From Candidatus Latescibacterota bacterium (lineage in GTDB: Bacteria; Krumholzibacteriota; Krumholzibacteriia; JACNKJ01), in the NCBI GenBank assembly GCA_020633725.1, contig JACKDC010000003.1, positions 434,001 to 498,000 on the forward strand: 64,000 nt of DNA. Reading direction: 5' to 3'. Positions 25,444 through 33,804 of this stretch are shown piece by piece (the stretch's first letter is position 1; each line of letters begins with the position of its first letter). Both the position numbers and the translations under genes were made by a program. The notes beneath the pieces are model-generated. The model was not told the origin of the DNA and did no database searches. It worked only from the letters and a program-made list of their open reading frames with translations.

Positions 25444-28400
25444 CCGGGCCCTTCCTGCGGCGGCCCGTCACCACCTGGATGGTCTTCACCGTCTTCGTGG
25501 TGACGGGTCTCTACGCGCTGCCCAAGCTCAAGATCGAGGCCATGCCCGAGGTGGACCTGCCGTCCATCTCCGTGGTGACGAGCTGGAACGGCGCCTCGCC
25601 GCAGGCGATCCAGCGCTCGCTGACGCTGCCCATCGAAGAGGCGGTGCGGCGGGTGCACGGGGTGGAGTCGGTGCGCTCCGAGAGCCGGCCCGGCCGCTCC
25701 AGCGTGGAGATCTCCTTCCGGCGGGACGTCAACCTGGACTTCGCCGAGCTGGACATCAACGAGCAGCTCGGCGCGCTGCGGCGCGATCTGCCCCTGGGCG
25801 CGCAGCCGCCCCAGGTGCTGCCCTACGTGCCCGAGGACTTCCGCACCGAGCAGTTCTTCGCCGCCAGCATCCAGTCGCCGCTGCCGCCCAACGCGCTGCG
25901 CCAGCGCGCGGAGGACTGGGTCCTGCCGCGCATCCTGGGCATCGAGGGCGTGGCCGACGCGTCGATCCAAGGCGGTTCGCGGCCGGTGGTGAAGATCCTC
26001 TTCGACAAGCGCAAGCTGGACCTCTACGGCCTCAGCGTCGACCAGGTCATGCAGGCGATCCGCGCCATGGACGCGGTCGCGGCCGCCGGGGTGATCCACG
26101 ACGACGGCCTCGAGAAGTCCATCTCCCTGCGCGAGCCGCTGGACATGCTGCGGCTGGAGAAGGCCGAGGTGGCGCGGCGCGCCGGGCGCATCTTCCGGCT
26201 GGGCGAGGTGGCCACGCTGGAGGCGGGACACGAGGACCCGCTGAACATCGTGCGCGCCAACGGCCAGAACGTGGTGCAGCTCGTGGTGGACAAGAGCTCC
26301 GGCGCCAACACCGTGGCCGTGAGCAAGGCGTTGCGCGACGCCCTGCCGGGCATCGAGGCCACGCTGCCCTTCGAGGCGCACTTCCACGTGGAGTCCGACC
26401 AGGGCGAGGATCTCGAGAAGAAGCTCTGGGAGCTGGTCTATCGCAGCCTGGTCATCCTGGGCCTGCTCTTCCTGCTCATGGCCATCAGCCTCCGCCAGGT
26501 CAAGCTCACCGCAATCGTGACGGGTTCGATCTTCTTCGCCATCCTGATCAGCCTGAGCTTCTTCTACTTCCTCAAGCTCTCGGTGAACTTCATCACCATC
26601 AGCGGGCTGACGGTGAGCTTCGGCCTGCTGCTGGACAACAGCATCCTGGTGCTGGACTCCGTGCACCGCCGGCTGGAGAACCTGCGCAAGGACGGCTGGA
26701 GCCAGCTCACCCGCCGCGCCAAGCTCGCCGTGACCACGCGCAGCATCCTCGCGGGGACGAACGAGGTGGTCTTTCCCATCCTCGCCACCACGCTGACCAC
26801 GCTGGTGGCCTTCGTCTCCTTCATCTTCCTGTCGGGACGCCTCTCGCTCTACTACGTGCCCTTGGCCATCGCCGTGGCCACCGCCCTGATGTCCTCGCTC
26901 TTCGTCGCCTTCGGCTGGATCCCGGTGGTGCTCAAGCAGGCCTGGGCGGGGCCCCTGGTCAAGCGCGAGCAGGCGGGCGATCGCGAGCTGGAGGACGAGG
27001 ACGCGCTGGAGGCCTACGTCGAGGAGCTGCCCGACCTGGACGAGGCGCCGCGGCGCTTCGAGAAGTTCGTCCACTGGACGCAGCGGCTCTGGTGGATCCT
27101 GCTGCCGGGCCTGGTGGCGCTCTGCCTGTGGACGGGCCTGGACGTCTACAAGAACCGCGTCATCAAGGGCGGCTTCTTCCGCATGCGCGACCGCGAGCAG
27201 CTCTTCCTCTACCTGCAGATGCCCGCCGGCACCGACCTGCGCTACACGGCCGAGATCCTGCGCGGCTTCGAGGAGCAGCTCCTGCCCGTGCCCCCCGGCG
27301 CGCGCGTCCAGGCCAACTCCTTCGGCAACCAGGCCACCTTGAGCGTCACCTTCGAGGACAGCCTCCGGGCCACCGAGGTGCCGATCATGTTCCGCGACCG
27401 GCTCATCGAGGTGGCCGACCGGACGGGCGGCAGCTCCATCTTCCTCTCGGGCTTCTCCGACACGCCCTACTTCAAGGGCTCCTTCGGCGGCTCGTCGTTC
27501 AACTCCACGATCGAGGTGTCGGGCTACAACTCGAAGACGCTGAGCGAGATCGGCGAGAAGACCCTGGCCCGGCTCGAGCGCAACCGGCGCGTGCGGAAGG
27601 CCCGCATCACCAGCGGCCGCCGCTTCGACCGCGGCCTGCAGGACGAGACCGTCATCACCCTGAATCGCGCGGAGCTGGCGGACCGCGGGCTCAGCGTGCT
27701 GGACGTGGTGCTGCAGCTGCGCCTGCTGCTGCGCGTGGACACCCCCACGCAGATGCGCATCGACGGCAAGCAGGAGCGCGTGCAGTTCAGCTACGCGGGC
27801 GCGGAGACCATCGAGTACGCCGATCTGCTGGGCACGCTGGTCCCGCTCCCCGGTGGCGGACAGGTGCGGCTGGACCAGCTCATCGCGATCGAGGAGGTGC
27901 CCACGGCGGGCACGGTGGTGCGCGAGAACCAGCGCTACACCATCAACCTGAACTGGGAGTACGTGGGCACCGACCGCATGCGCCGGGCCACGATCCAGAA
28001 CACCCTGGAGGGCATGGACCTCCCCTACGGCTACCACGCCGAGGAGGCCGAGCGCGAGTTCCTCACCGACGAGGAGGAGGGACAGCTCAAGCTCATGGCG
28101 GTGCTGGCGGCGGTGTTCATCTTCATCGTGCTGGCCGCGCTCTTCGAGAGCCTGAGCCTGCCGTTGCTGGTGCTGTTCTCGCTGCCCATGGCCATGGTCG
28201 GCGTCGTGCTGATCTTCTGGCTGACGCACTCGGAGTTCGACTCGTCGGCGCAGATCGGCCTCGTGCTGCTCTTCGGAATCGTCGTGAACAACGCCATCCT
28301 GCTCGTGAGCCGCTACCGCGAGGAGGCGGCGCTCACGCTCAAGGCCCTGCGCGGCGGCGACCCCGGCGCGGAGGCAGCGCTCTTCGACGGCCAGCGCGCC

Positions 28401-28781
28401 CAGCTCGGCGGCAGCGACCTGCGGCACCTGCCCCGCAAGGAGGGACGCCACCTGCTGCGCCGCGCCGTGGACCGGGGCACGCGGATCCGCCTGCGCTCGA
28501 TCCTGCTCACCAGCCTCACGACCATCGTGGGTCTGGCGCCGCTCCTGATCCACTTCCAGGACAACGAGTCCAAGGACATCTGGGAGAACCTGGCGCTCTC
28601 GTCGATCGGCGGACTGGCCTCGAGCACGGTGCTGCTGCTGCTCATGATGCCGGCGCTCTACTACTTCTTCGTGCGCTGGCTGGCCTGGCCCGTGCTCGGC
28701 CTCGGGGACCGCTGGCAGCGCTGGCGCGACGCCCGCCGCCGGCGCGCCGCGGGCGAGCCCTCGGCGGCCTCGTCGCTCTAG
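25440..28781 (+). CDS. RND efflux permease 2
   Basis: A 1113-residue second RND permease, GTG start at 25440 overlapping the previous stop. TM1 is TTWMVFTVFVVTGLYALPKLKIEAMPE, the TM4 motif is VSFGLLLDNSILVLDSV, and TM10 contains GLVLLFGIVVNNAILLVSRY. It is about 75 residues longer than permease 1. Extra soluble material is visible before the second periplasmic loop (residues about 505-545, acidic: REQAGDRELEDEDALEAYVEELPDLDE) and in a cytoplasmic stretch near 965-1010. Its stop shares a CTAG with the stop of the convergent Hpt gene. Heteromeric two-permease RND systems with one adaptor (MdtABC type) are known; substrate specificity is not inferable. Confidence 0.93.
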   Translation: MTGPFLRRPVTTWMVFTVFVVTGLYALPKLKIEAMPEVDLPSISVVTSWNGASPQAIQRSLTLPIEEAVRRVHGVESVRSESRPGRSSVEISFRRDVNLDFAELDINEQLGALRRDLPLGAQPPQVLPYVPEDFRTEQFFAASIQSPLPPNALRQRAEDWVLPRILGIEGVADASIQGGSRPVVKILFDKRKLDLYGLSVDQVMQAIRAMDAVAAAGVIHDDGLEKSISLREPLDMLRLEKAEVARRAGRIFRLGEVATLEAGHEDPLNIVRANGQNVVQLVVDKSSGANTVAVSKALRDALPGIEATLPFEAHFHVESDQGEDLEKKLWELVYRSLVILGLLFLLMAISLRQVKLTAIVTGSIFFAILISLSFFYFLKLSVNFITISGLTVSFGLLLDNSILVLDSVHRRLENLRKDGWSQLTRRAKLAVTTRSILAGTNEVVFPILATTLTTLVAFVSFIFLSGRLSLYYVPLAIAVATALMSSLFVAFGWIPVVLKQAWAGPLVKREQAGDRELEDEDALEAYVEELPDLDEAPRRFEKFVHWTQRLWWILLPGLVALCLWTGLDVYKNRVIKGGFFRMRDREQLFLYLQMPAGTDLRYTAEILRGFEEQLLPVPPGARVQANSFGNQATLSVTFEDSLRATEVPIMFRDRLIEVADRTGGSSIFLSGFSDTPYFKGSFGGSSFNSTIEVSGYNSKTLSEIGEKTLARLERNRRVRKARITSGRRFDRGLQDETVITLNRAELADRGLSVLDVVLQLRLLLRVDTPTQMRIDGKQERVQFSYAGAETIEYADLLGTLVPLPGGGQVRLDQLIAIEEVPTAGTVVRENQRYTINLNWEYVGTDRMRRATIQNTLEGMDLPYGYHAEEAEREFLTDEEEGQLKLMAVLAAVFIFIVLAALFESLSLPLLVLFSLPMAMVGVVLIFWLTHSEFDSSAQIGLVLLFGIVVNNAILLVSRYREEAALTLKALRGGDPGAEAALFDGQRAQLGGSDLRHLPRKEGRHLLRRAVDRGTRIRLRSILLTSLTTIVGLAPLLIHFQDNESKDIWENLALSSIGGLASSTVLLLLMMPALYYFFVRWLAWPVLGLGDRWQRWRDARRRRAAGEPSAASSL

Positions 28782-29638
28782 TCCGAACCCCGGGTGACGG
28801 GACCGCGCTCCCAGGCCGCCTCCAGGCGCGCGAACTCCCAGTCCAGCCGCGGCAGGATGGCCGCCACCCGGTCCGCGCGCCCGCGCGACGCCTCCCACTC
28901 GCCCGCCCGCGCCACCTCGGAGAGCATCAGCCCGCCGACGTTCCGCGCGGCCCCCTTGAGGCCGTGACAGAGCCGCCGCAGGGTCTCCAGGTCCTTCGCC
29001 TTGCGCAGCGACGCGAGCTGCTCCGGCGCGTCCTCCCGGAAGACGGCGATCACCCGCTCCGCGATCCCCGCGTTGCCGCCCAGGCGCCGCAGGAGGTCCG
29101 CCCGGTCGAGGACGGCCTGTCGACTCCAGCCCGGCGGCGCCGCGCCGGCCGCGCGCGGACCTGCGTCCGCACCCTCGAGGTCGACGGGCAGGTCCCACCA
29201 GAGCAGGCTGCCGAGGGCGCTGCTGAGGAAGTCCGGCCGCTGCCCCAGGGGCGCCAGGGCGGCGCTGAGCGGGCCGAGGCCCAGCAGGTCGTCGGCGGGA
29301 AGCGCGGGCGGGTCGGCCTCGAGTCCCGCGAAGAGCTCGCCCTGGCTGCGGACGGGGAGGCCGGGGCGGTCGTCCTCGAGCAGCACGCGGAGCTGGGCCG
29401 CCGGCGTCAGCGCCAGGCCGAGCGCGAGACGTCCCCGGCCCGTGCGATGGGCGGCGCGCCGCGGCAGGGCCGCCAGCGCGGCCTCGAGCCCGCCCCCGAG
29501 CGCGTCGCCCGCGGCCGGCGCGAGCTGCACGGCGCCCGGTGGCTGCGTCAGCGTGAAGTCGAGATCCAGCGCGCGGCAGCGCTCCTCGAGGGAGGGGCGC
29601 AGGCTCGCCAGCCGCGGTCCGAGAGCGTCGGTCCCCAT
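28778..29638 (-). CDS. Hpt (histidine phosphotransfer) protein with a remnant histidine-kinase ATPase domain
   Basis: A 286-residue cytoplasmic signalling protein. The C-terminal about 110 residues form an Hpt four-helix domain with the phospho-acceptor motif LCHGLKGAARNVGG (HxxKG). The N-terminal half looks like a decayed HATPase_c: LRVLLEDDRPGLP (D-x-G-x-G-like), LFAGLE, GLGPLSAALAPLG, then GSLLWWDLPV, which matches the closing GS-x-F-x-F-x-LP of sensor kinases. The N box was not found, so ATP binding is unlikely. ATG 29638 has GGGAGG five bases upstream and is preferred over GTG 29644. It is divergent from sixA, which encodes a phosphohistidine phosphatase able to act on Hpt domains, so a functional pair is plausible. 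Confidence 0.8.
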   Translation of the reverse strand: MGTDALGPRLASLRPSLEERCRALDLDFTLTQPPGAVQLAPAAGDALGGGLEAALAALPRRAAHRTGRGRLALGLALTPAAQLRVLLEDDRPGLPVRSQGELFAGLEADPPALPADDLLGLGPLSAALAPLGQRPDFLSSALGSLLWWDLPVDLEGADAGPRAAGAAPPGWSRQAVLDRADLLRRLGGNAGIAERVIAVFREDAPEQLASLRKAKDLETLRRLCHGLKGAARNVGGLMLSEVARAGEWEASRGRADRVAAILPRLDWEFARLEAAWERGPVTRGSD

Positions 29639-29662
29639 GGTCACCTCCCGTCGTCCCCCCCA

Positions 29663-29691
29663 ACTCTAGGCACATCCGGCGCGCTTGTCAC
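29663..29691 (-). promoter_or_regulatory. promoter of the Hpt gene
   Basis: On the minus strand GTGACA (29691-29686), a 17-base spacer and TAGAGT (29668-29663) precede the ATG by about 25 bases. The context CGGATGTGC-C-TAGAGTTGGGG is almost the same as before the beta-helix gene at 14530. Confidence 0.6.
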
Positions 29692-29707
29692 GCCTTCCTG
29701 CTTTCCC

Positions 29708-29737
29708 CTGCCCGGGGCCGCCGCGCCGTGCTAGAGT
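29708..29737 (+). promoter_or_regulatory. candidate promoter of sixA
   Basis: CTGCCC (29708-29713), an 18-base spacer and TAGAGT (29732-29737, followed by GGGG) lie 28 bases before the sixA ATG. It faces away from the Hpt promoter, giving a divergent pair. The -10 is shared in form with the Hpt and beta-helix promoters; the -35 is weak. Confidence 0.45.
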
Positions 29738-29765
29738 GGGGCAGCCCGAAAACCAGGGAGCGTCC

Positions 29766-30260
29766 ATGGAACTCCTGCTCCTGCGCCACGGCATCGCCAT
29801 CGACCGCGACGACCCCGACTGCCCCCCCGAGGAACAGCGCCAGCTCACCGCGGAGGGCGAGCGGCGCACCCGCGACTGCGCCCTGGGGCTGCGCGCCCTG
29901 GGGGTCGAGCCGGCCGGCGTCTACGCGAGTCCCCTGCTGCGCGCCCTCCAGACGGCCTCGATCGCCGCGGACGTGCTCTGCGGCGACCCGCGGGCCGTGA
30001 AGGAGTGGCCCGAACTCGCCTACTGGGTGGACCCGGAGCTGGCCCTCGCCAAGGCCGACGCCCTCGGCCCCGGCCTTCACGTTCTGGTGGGCCACCGGCC
30101 CCATCTCGACCTGCTCCTGGCCGCGGCGGTGGGCGTGGACGAGCCCTTCACCGTCCTCAAGAAGTCCGGCGCGGCGCTGGTGGCCCGCAGCCGCGGGCAC
30201 GCGGGGGAGCTGCGCTGGCTCTTCGCCCCGAGCCAGCTGCGCCAGCTCGGGCGGCGCTAG
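29766..30260 (+). CDS. sixA: SixA-like phosphohistidine phosphatase
   Basis: A 164-residue histidine phosphatase of the phosphoglycerate-mutase-like fold. The catalytic RHG is at residues 7-9 (MELLLLRHGIA), there is YASPLLRALQTA near 53-64 and the second catalytic His in VLVGHRPHLDLLL near 113. SixA removes phosphate from Hpt domains of phosphorelays. The ATG at 29766 has GGGAGCG six bases upstream. Only three bases separate it from the exopolyphosphatase gene, an arrangement linking phosphohistidine and polyphosphate functions. It is divergent from the Hpt gene. Confidence 0.9.
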   Translation: MELLLLRHGIAIDRDDPDCPPEEQRQLTAEGERRTRDCALGLRALGVEPAGVYASPLLRALQTASIAADVLCGDPRAVKEWPELAYWVDPELALAKADALGPGLHVLVGHRPHLDLLLAAAVGVDEPFTVLKKSGAALVARSRGHAGELRWLFAPSQLRQLGRR

Positions 30261-30263
30261 CCC

Positions 30264-31841
30264 GTGGACGCGGAGCGCGACCCCGTCCCCTACGACGGCC
30301 CGGGCGCGCGCCGGGAGCCCGGCCAGGTGCCGACGGTGGCCGCCGTCGACCTGGGCTCGAACAGCTTCCACATGGTGATCGCCCGCTTCGTGGGCTACGA
30401 CCTGGAGGTCCTGGACCGCCTCCGCGAACCCGTGCGCCTGGCCGAGGGCCTGGACGCCGACCGGCACCTCTCCCCCGACTCCCAGGCCCGCGCGCTGGCC
30501 TGCCTCGAGCAGTTCGGCCAGCGCCTGCGTCCGCTGGACCCCCGGTTCCTGCGCGCGGTGGGCACCAACACCTTCCGCCGCGCGCGGGACGCCGCCGCCT
30601 TCCGCGCCGCGGCCGAGGCCGCGCTGGGCCTGCCCATCGAGGTGCTGTCGGGGCACGAGGAGGCGCGGCTCATCTACCTGGGCGTGGCGCAGACCTCGCC
30701 CTTCGAGACCCGGCGCCGCCTGGTGGTGGACATCGGCGGCGGCAGCACCGAGCTGATCATCGGCGAGGGCATCGAGAGCCTCGTGGGCTTCAGCCAGCAG
30801 CTGGGCTGCGTCAGCGTGACGGCGCGACACTTTCCCGACGGCGCGCTCAAGGCCGAGCGCTTCCGCGCCGCCGAGACCGCGGCCGCGCTGGAGCTGCGGC
30901 CCATCCGCGAGGCGCTGCGCAAGCTGGGCTGGGTCTCGTGCCTGGGGTCGAGCGGGACCATCAACGCCATCGCCCAGATCCTCTCGGCCCGCGGCTGGGG
31001 CGGGCCGCTGATCACGCGGGAGGGCCTCGAGCGCCTGCGGGACGAGATGCTCGCCCACGGCTCCACGGCGGCCCTGGCGGCCGAGAGCCCCGAGAGCGAG
31101 GCGGTGCGGCCCGACCGCTGGGCGGTGCTGCCCGGCGGCCTGGCCGTGCTGATGGCCTGCTTCGGCAGCCTGCGCATCGAGAGCATGCGCCCGTCGGCCG
31201 GGGCGCTGCGCGAGGGCGTGCTCTACGATCTCATCGGCCGCATCCACCACCGCGACGCGCGGGATCGCAGCATCCGCCGGCTCGTGGAGCAGTACCACGT
31301 GGACCAGGAGCAGTCGCAGCGCGTGGAGAGCGCCTGCCACGCGCTGCTGGAGGCCGTGGCCGTCCCCTGGGGGCTGGAGCCCGAGCGCAGCCGGCGCCTG
31401 CTGAGCTGGGCGGCGGCGCTGCACGAGATCGGCCTGGCCGTCGCCTACTCCAACTACCACCGCCACGGGGCCTATCTCGTGGCCAACGGCGAGTTGCCCG
31501 GCTTTTCCGCCGAGGGCCAGGCGCTGCTGGCGGCCATGCTGCGCGGGCAGCGCCGTCGACTGCTGCGGGAGTTCTTCGCGGGCCTGCCCGCCAGCTGGCA
31601 GGACGAGGGCCTGCGCCTCTGCATCCTCCTGCGCCTGGCCGTGCTGCTCTACCGCAGCCGCCAGCCCGAGCCGCTGCCCGCGCTGCGGGTGAAGGCCGGC
31701 GAGACCAGCCTCGCCCTGCGCTTCCCGTCGGGCTGGCTGCGGCGCCACCCCCTGACGCGCGCCGATCTCCAGCGCGAGCGCGACCAGCTGCGGACCGTGG
31801 GCTTCACCCTCACGACCGGCGAGTCGCCCCGGGCTCAGTAG
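30264..31841 (+). CDS. ppx: Ppx/GppA exopolyphosphatase/guanosine pentaphosphatase with HD-like domain
   Basis: A 525-residue protein. Residues about 25-320 are the actin-fold phosphatase: AAVDLGSNSFHMVIARF (phosphate 1), the GHEEARLIYLGV loop, VVDIGGGSTELIIGEG and GSSGTINAIAQI. The C-terminal part (about 330-500) is the helical HD-type domain (AAALHEIGLAVAYSNYHRHGAYL). It hydrolyses terminal phosphates of polyphosphate and/or pppGpp. GTG 30264 lies three bases after sixA. Its 3' end overlaps the convergent PPK2 gene by seven bases; the two enzymes have opposing or linked roles in polyphosphate use. Confidence 0.93.
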   Translation: MDAERDPVPYDGPGARREPGQVPTVAAVDLGSNSFHMVIARFVGYDLEVLDRLREPVRLAEGLDADRHLSPDSQARALACLEQFGQRLRPLDPRFLRAVGTNTFRRARDAAAFRAAAEAALGLPIEVLSGHEEARLIYLGVAQTSPFETRRRLVVDIGGGSTELIIGEGIESLVGFSQQLGCVSVTARHFPDGALKAERFRAAETAAALELRPIREALRKLGWVSCLGSSGTINAIAQILSARGWGGPLITREGLERLRDEMLAHGSTAALAAESPESEAVRPDRWAVLPGGLAVLMACFGSLRIESMRPSAGALREGVLYDLIGRIHHRDARDRSIRRLVEQYHVDQEQSQRVESACHALLEAVAVPWGLEPERSRRLLSWAAALHEIGLAVAYSNYHRHGAYLVANGELPGFSAEGQALLAAMLRGQRRRLLREFFAGLPASWQDEGLRLCILLRLAVLLYRSRQPEPLPALRVKAGETSLALRFPSGWLRRHPLTRADLQRERDQLRTVGFTLTTGESPRAQ

Positions 31842-32647
31842 ATCTCGGGGACGAAGGTCTGGTCGCTCAGCGGCGGGCGCACGTAGCCCGACGGCTTGCT
31901 GCGCTTGGGCAGGCGGATGCGGCCGGGCGTCAGGTCCTCGTAGTCGAAGAGGCTGAGCAGATGGTGGATGGTGTTCAGCCGCGCGCGCTTCTTGACGTCC
32001 GCGTTCACCACGTACCAGGGCGCCTGCTTGATGTCCGTCACGGCGAACATCTCGTCCTTCGCGCGGGAGTACTCCTCCCAGTAGTGGCGGGACTCCAGGT
32101 CCATCGCGCTGAGCTTCCAGCGCTTGACGGGGTCCTTGGCGCGGTCCTGGAAGCGGCGCTCCTGCTCGTCGTCGCTGATGGAGAACCAGTACTTGATCAG
32201 GCGGGTGCCCGCGCGCACCAGCATGCGCTCGAACTCCGGGCAGCTGCGGTAGAACTCGCGGACCTCGTCGTCGCTGCAGAAGCCCATGACCCGCTCCACG
32301 CCGGCGCGGTTGTACCAGGAGCGGTCGAAGAGCACCAGCTCGCCGGCGGCCGGCAGCTGGGCGACGTAGCGCTGGAAGTACCACTGCCCCCGCTCGCGCT
32401 CGGTGGGCACGCCCAGGGCCACCACCCGGCAGATGCGCGGATTGAGCGCCTCGGTGATGCGCGTGATGACGCCCCCCTTGCCGGCGGCGTCGCGCCCCTC
32501 GAAGATCACCACCACGCGCTTGCCCCGCGCCTTGATCCACTCCTGCAGCTTCACCAGCTCCACCTGCAGCCGGTAGAGCTCGGCCTCGTAGAAGGCCGTG
32601 TCGATGGTCTCCGGCCCCGAGCCCTGGTCGTTCTTCTTCTTCGCCAT
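31835..32647 (-). CDS. ppk2: polyphosphate kinase 2 (PPK2)
   Basis: A 270-residue kinase using polyphosphate to phosphorylate nucleotides (or the reverse). Walker A is FEGRDAAGKGGVI at about residues 50-61 and Walker B is LVLFDRSWYNRAGVERVMG near 118, followed by the lid RFQDRAKDPVKRWKLS. Length and motifs fit single-domain class I-type PPK2. The N-terminus is lysine-rich (MAKKKNDQ). Start ATG 32647 has GGGAGGT upstream. It is convergent with ppx and 57 bases downstream of an SRPBCC gene on the same strand. Confidence 0.95.
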   Translation of the reverse strand: MAKKKNDQGSGPETIDTAFYEAELYRLQVELVKLQEWIKARGKRVVVIFEGRDAAGKGGVITRITEALNPRICRVVALGVPTERERGQWYFQRYVAQLPAAGELVLFDRSWYNRAGVERVMGFCSDDEVREFYRSCPEFERMLVRAGTRLIKYWFSISDDEQERRFQDRAKDPVKRWKLSAMDLESRHYWEEYSRAKDEMFAVTDIKQAPWYVVNADVKKRARLNTIHHLLSLFDYEDLTPGRIRLPKRSKPSGYVRPPLSDQTFVPEIY

Positions 32648-32704
32648 GCCGACCTCCCTCGGCGACAGCCTAGCAGCAGGGGCGCAGAACGCGAAGCGGT
32701 GATC

Positions 32705-33157
32705 TCAGCCCCCGGCCGCGAAACGCTGGGCCAGGACCCGGCCGCGGTAGTCGAAGATGGCGTTCACGTCCCGCGCCACCAGCAGCCGGTGGACGAGCGC
32801 GCCGCCCGGCACCGCGTAGTCGACGTGGTCGAGGACGCGGGTGCCCTCCGCGCAGGGCTCGAAGCAGTGCTCGTGCTCCCAGAGCCGGTAGGGCCCGCGG
32901 CGCTGGACGTCCACGAAGCGCAGCGGCGGCTCCCAGACCGTGATCTCGCTCTCCCAGCGCAGCGGAAGGCCGTGGACCCGCAGCCGATAGTGGATGCGCG
33001 CGCCCGTCTCCATGCGGATCGGCGCCGGGTCCAGCACGCGGAAGCGCAGCCAGGGCGGCGTGATGGCCTCCAGGTTGCGCGCGTCGGCGAAGAAGGCGAA
33101 GACCGTCTCCACCGGCTGGGGCAGCACCAGCGAACGATCGAGCGTGTGGATGCGCAC
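32705..33157 (-). CDS. SRPBCC-family protein
   Basis: A 150-residue START-like/SRPBCC hydrophobic-cavity protein: LPQPVETVFAFFADARNLEAITPPWLRF, HYRLRVHGLPLRWESEI, GPYRLWEHEHCFEP and ending VNAIFDYRGRVLAQRF, the pattern of the short cyclase/dehydrase-like family sometimes fused to nucleoside-sugar epimerases. The GTG at 33157 is chosen because AGGAGG lies five bases upstream and the family homology starts there; a longer frame to 33286 has no recognisable sequence. Ligand is unknown. It probably shares a transcript with ppk2. Confidence 0.85.
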   Translation of the reverse strand: MRIHTLDRSLVLPQPVETVFAFFADARNLEAITPPWLRFRVLDPAPIRMETGARIHYRLRVHGLPLRWESEITVWEPPLRFVDVQRRGPYRLWEHEHCFEPCAEGTRVLDHVDYAVPGGALVHRLLVARDVNAIFDYRGRVLAQRFAAGG

Positions 33158-33318
33158 GGGGCCTCCTGGCGGGTCGGCGACGCGGACCCGGACCGCGCCC
33201 CCGCCATGGTGCCCGGCCGCGCGCTCCTCGGCAAGGACGCAGGCGGCGGATTTCCGCCTTGAGAGGCCGCCGCGGCCTATGCTCAAATCGACGGCACCTC
33301 TCCCCCACGGTGGTGACC

Positions 33319-33804
33319 ATGGACGAAGCGCCCAAGGACGACGCCCCGCGCCTCATCGGCTGGCGCGAGATCGTGGCCATCCCCGACTGGGGCATCGAGG
33401 CCATCGAGGCCAAGGTGGACACGGGCGCGCGCAGCAGCGCCATCGACGTGTCCCAGATCGAGGAGCTGCCGGACGGCCGCGTGCGCTTCCACGTGGCGCT
33501 CGACCGCGCCGGCGAGCTGCTCAGCCCCGCCGTGGAGACCGCCGTGAGCCGCCGCGTGCGCATCCGCTCCAGCCTCGGCCACGCGCACGACCGCCTGATC
33601 GTGCGCGCGCACATCCAGGTGGCGGGGGTCGACAAGGAGATCGAGATCGGGCTGGTCCGCCGCCGCCGGATGCTCTCGCGCATGCTGCTGGGACGTCTGG
33701 CGCTGCAGGGAGACTTCCACGTGGACCCGGGTCGCCGCTACCTCTTCGTCAAGCCGGCGCGCCGCAAGCGCAAGCGCCGGCCCGCCAGCAAGGACACGCC
33801 ATGA
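33319..33804 (+). CDS. retropepsin-like RimK-associated protease (ATP-dependent zinc protease family, RimB-like)
   Basis: A 161-residue protein of the PF05618 family. The aspartic-protease-like core IEAKVDTGARSSAID (DTGA active-site motif) is at about residues 32-46, followed by RVRIRSSLGHAHDRLIVRAHI and MLLGRLALQGDFHVDPGRRYL. The C-terminus is strongly basic (KRKRRPASK). ATG 33319 was chosen over GTGs at 33310 and 33313; all are close and the N-terminal few residues are uncertain. It overlaps the RimK gene by ATGA. In known RimABK systems this protease partners the glutamate ligase RimK. Confidence 0.9.
   Translation: MDEAPKDDAPRLIGWREIVAIPDWGIEAIEAKVDTGARSSAIDVSQIEELPDGRVRFHVALDRAGELLSPAVETAVSRRVRIRSSLGHAHDRLIVRAHIQVAGVDKEIEIGLVRRRRMLSRMLLGRLALQGDFHVDPGRRYLFVKPARRKRKRRPASKDTP

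Noticed and set aside
25392..29675. A minus-strand frame of about 1430 codons opposite the second RND permease and across the Hpt region
   Set aside because: Low-complexity translation with no recognisable fold; both strands carry better-supported genes there.
33158..33286. A longer start for the SRPBCC gene at 33286
   Set aside because: No family similarity in the added residues, and AGGAGG sits right before GTG 33157.
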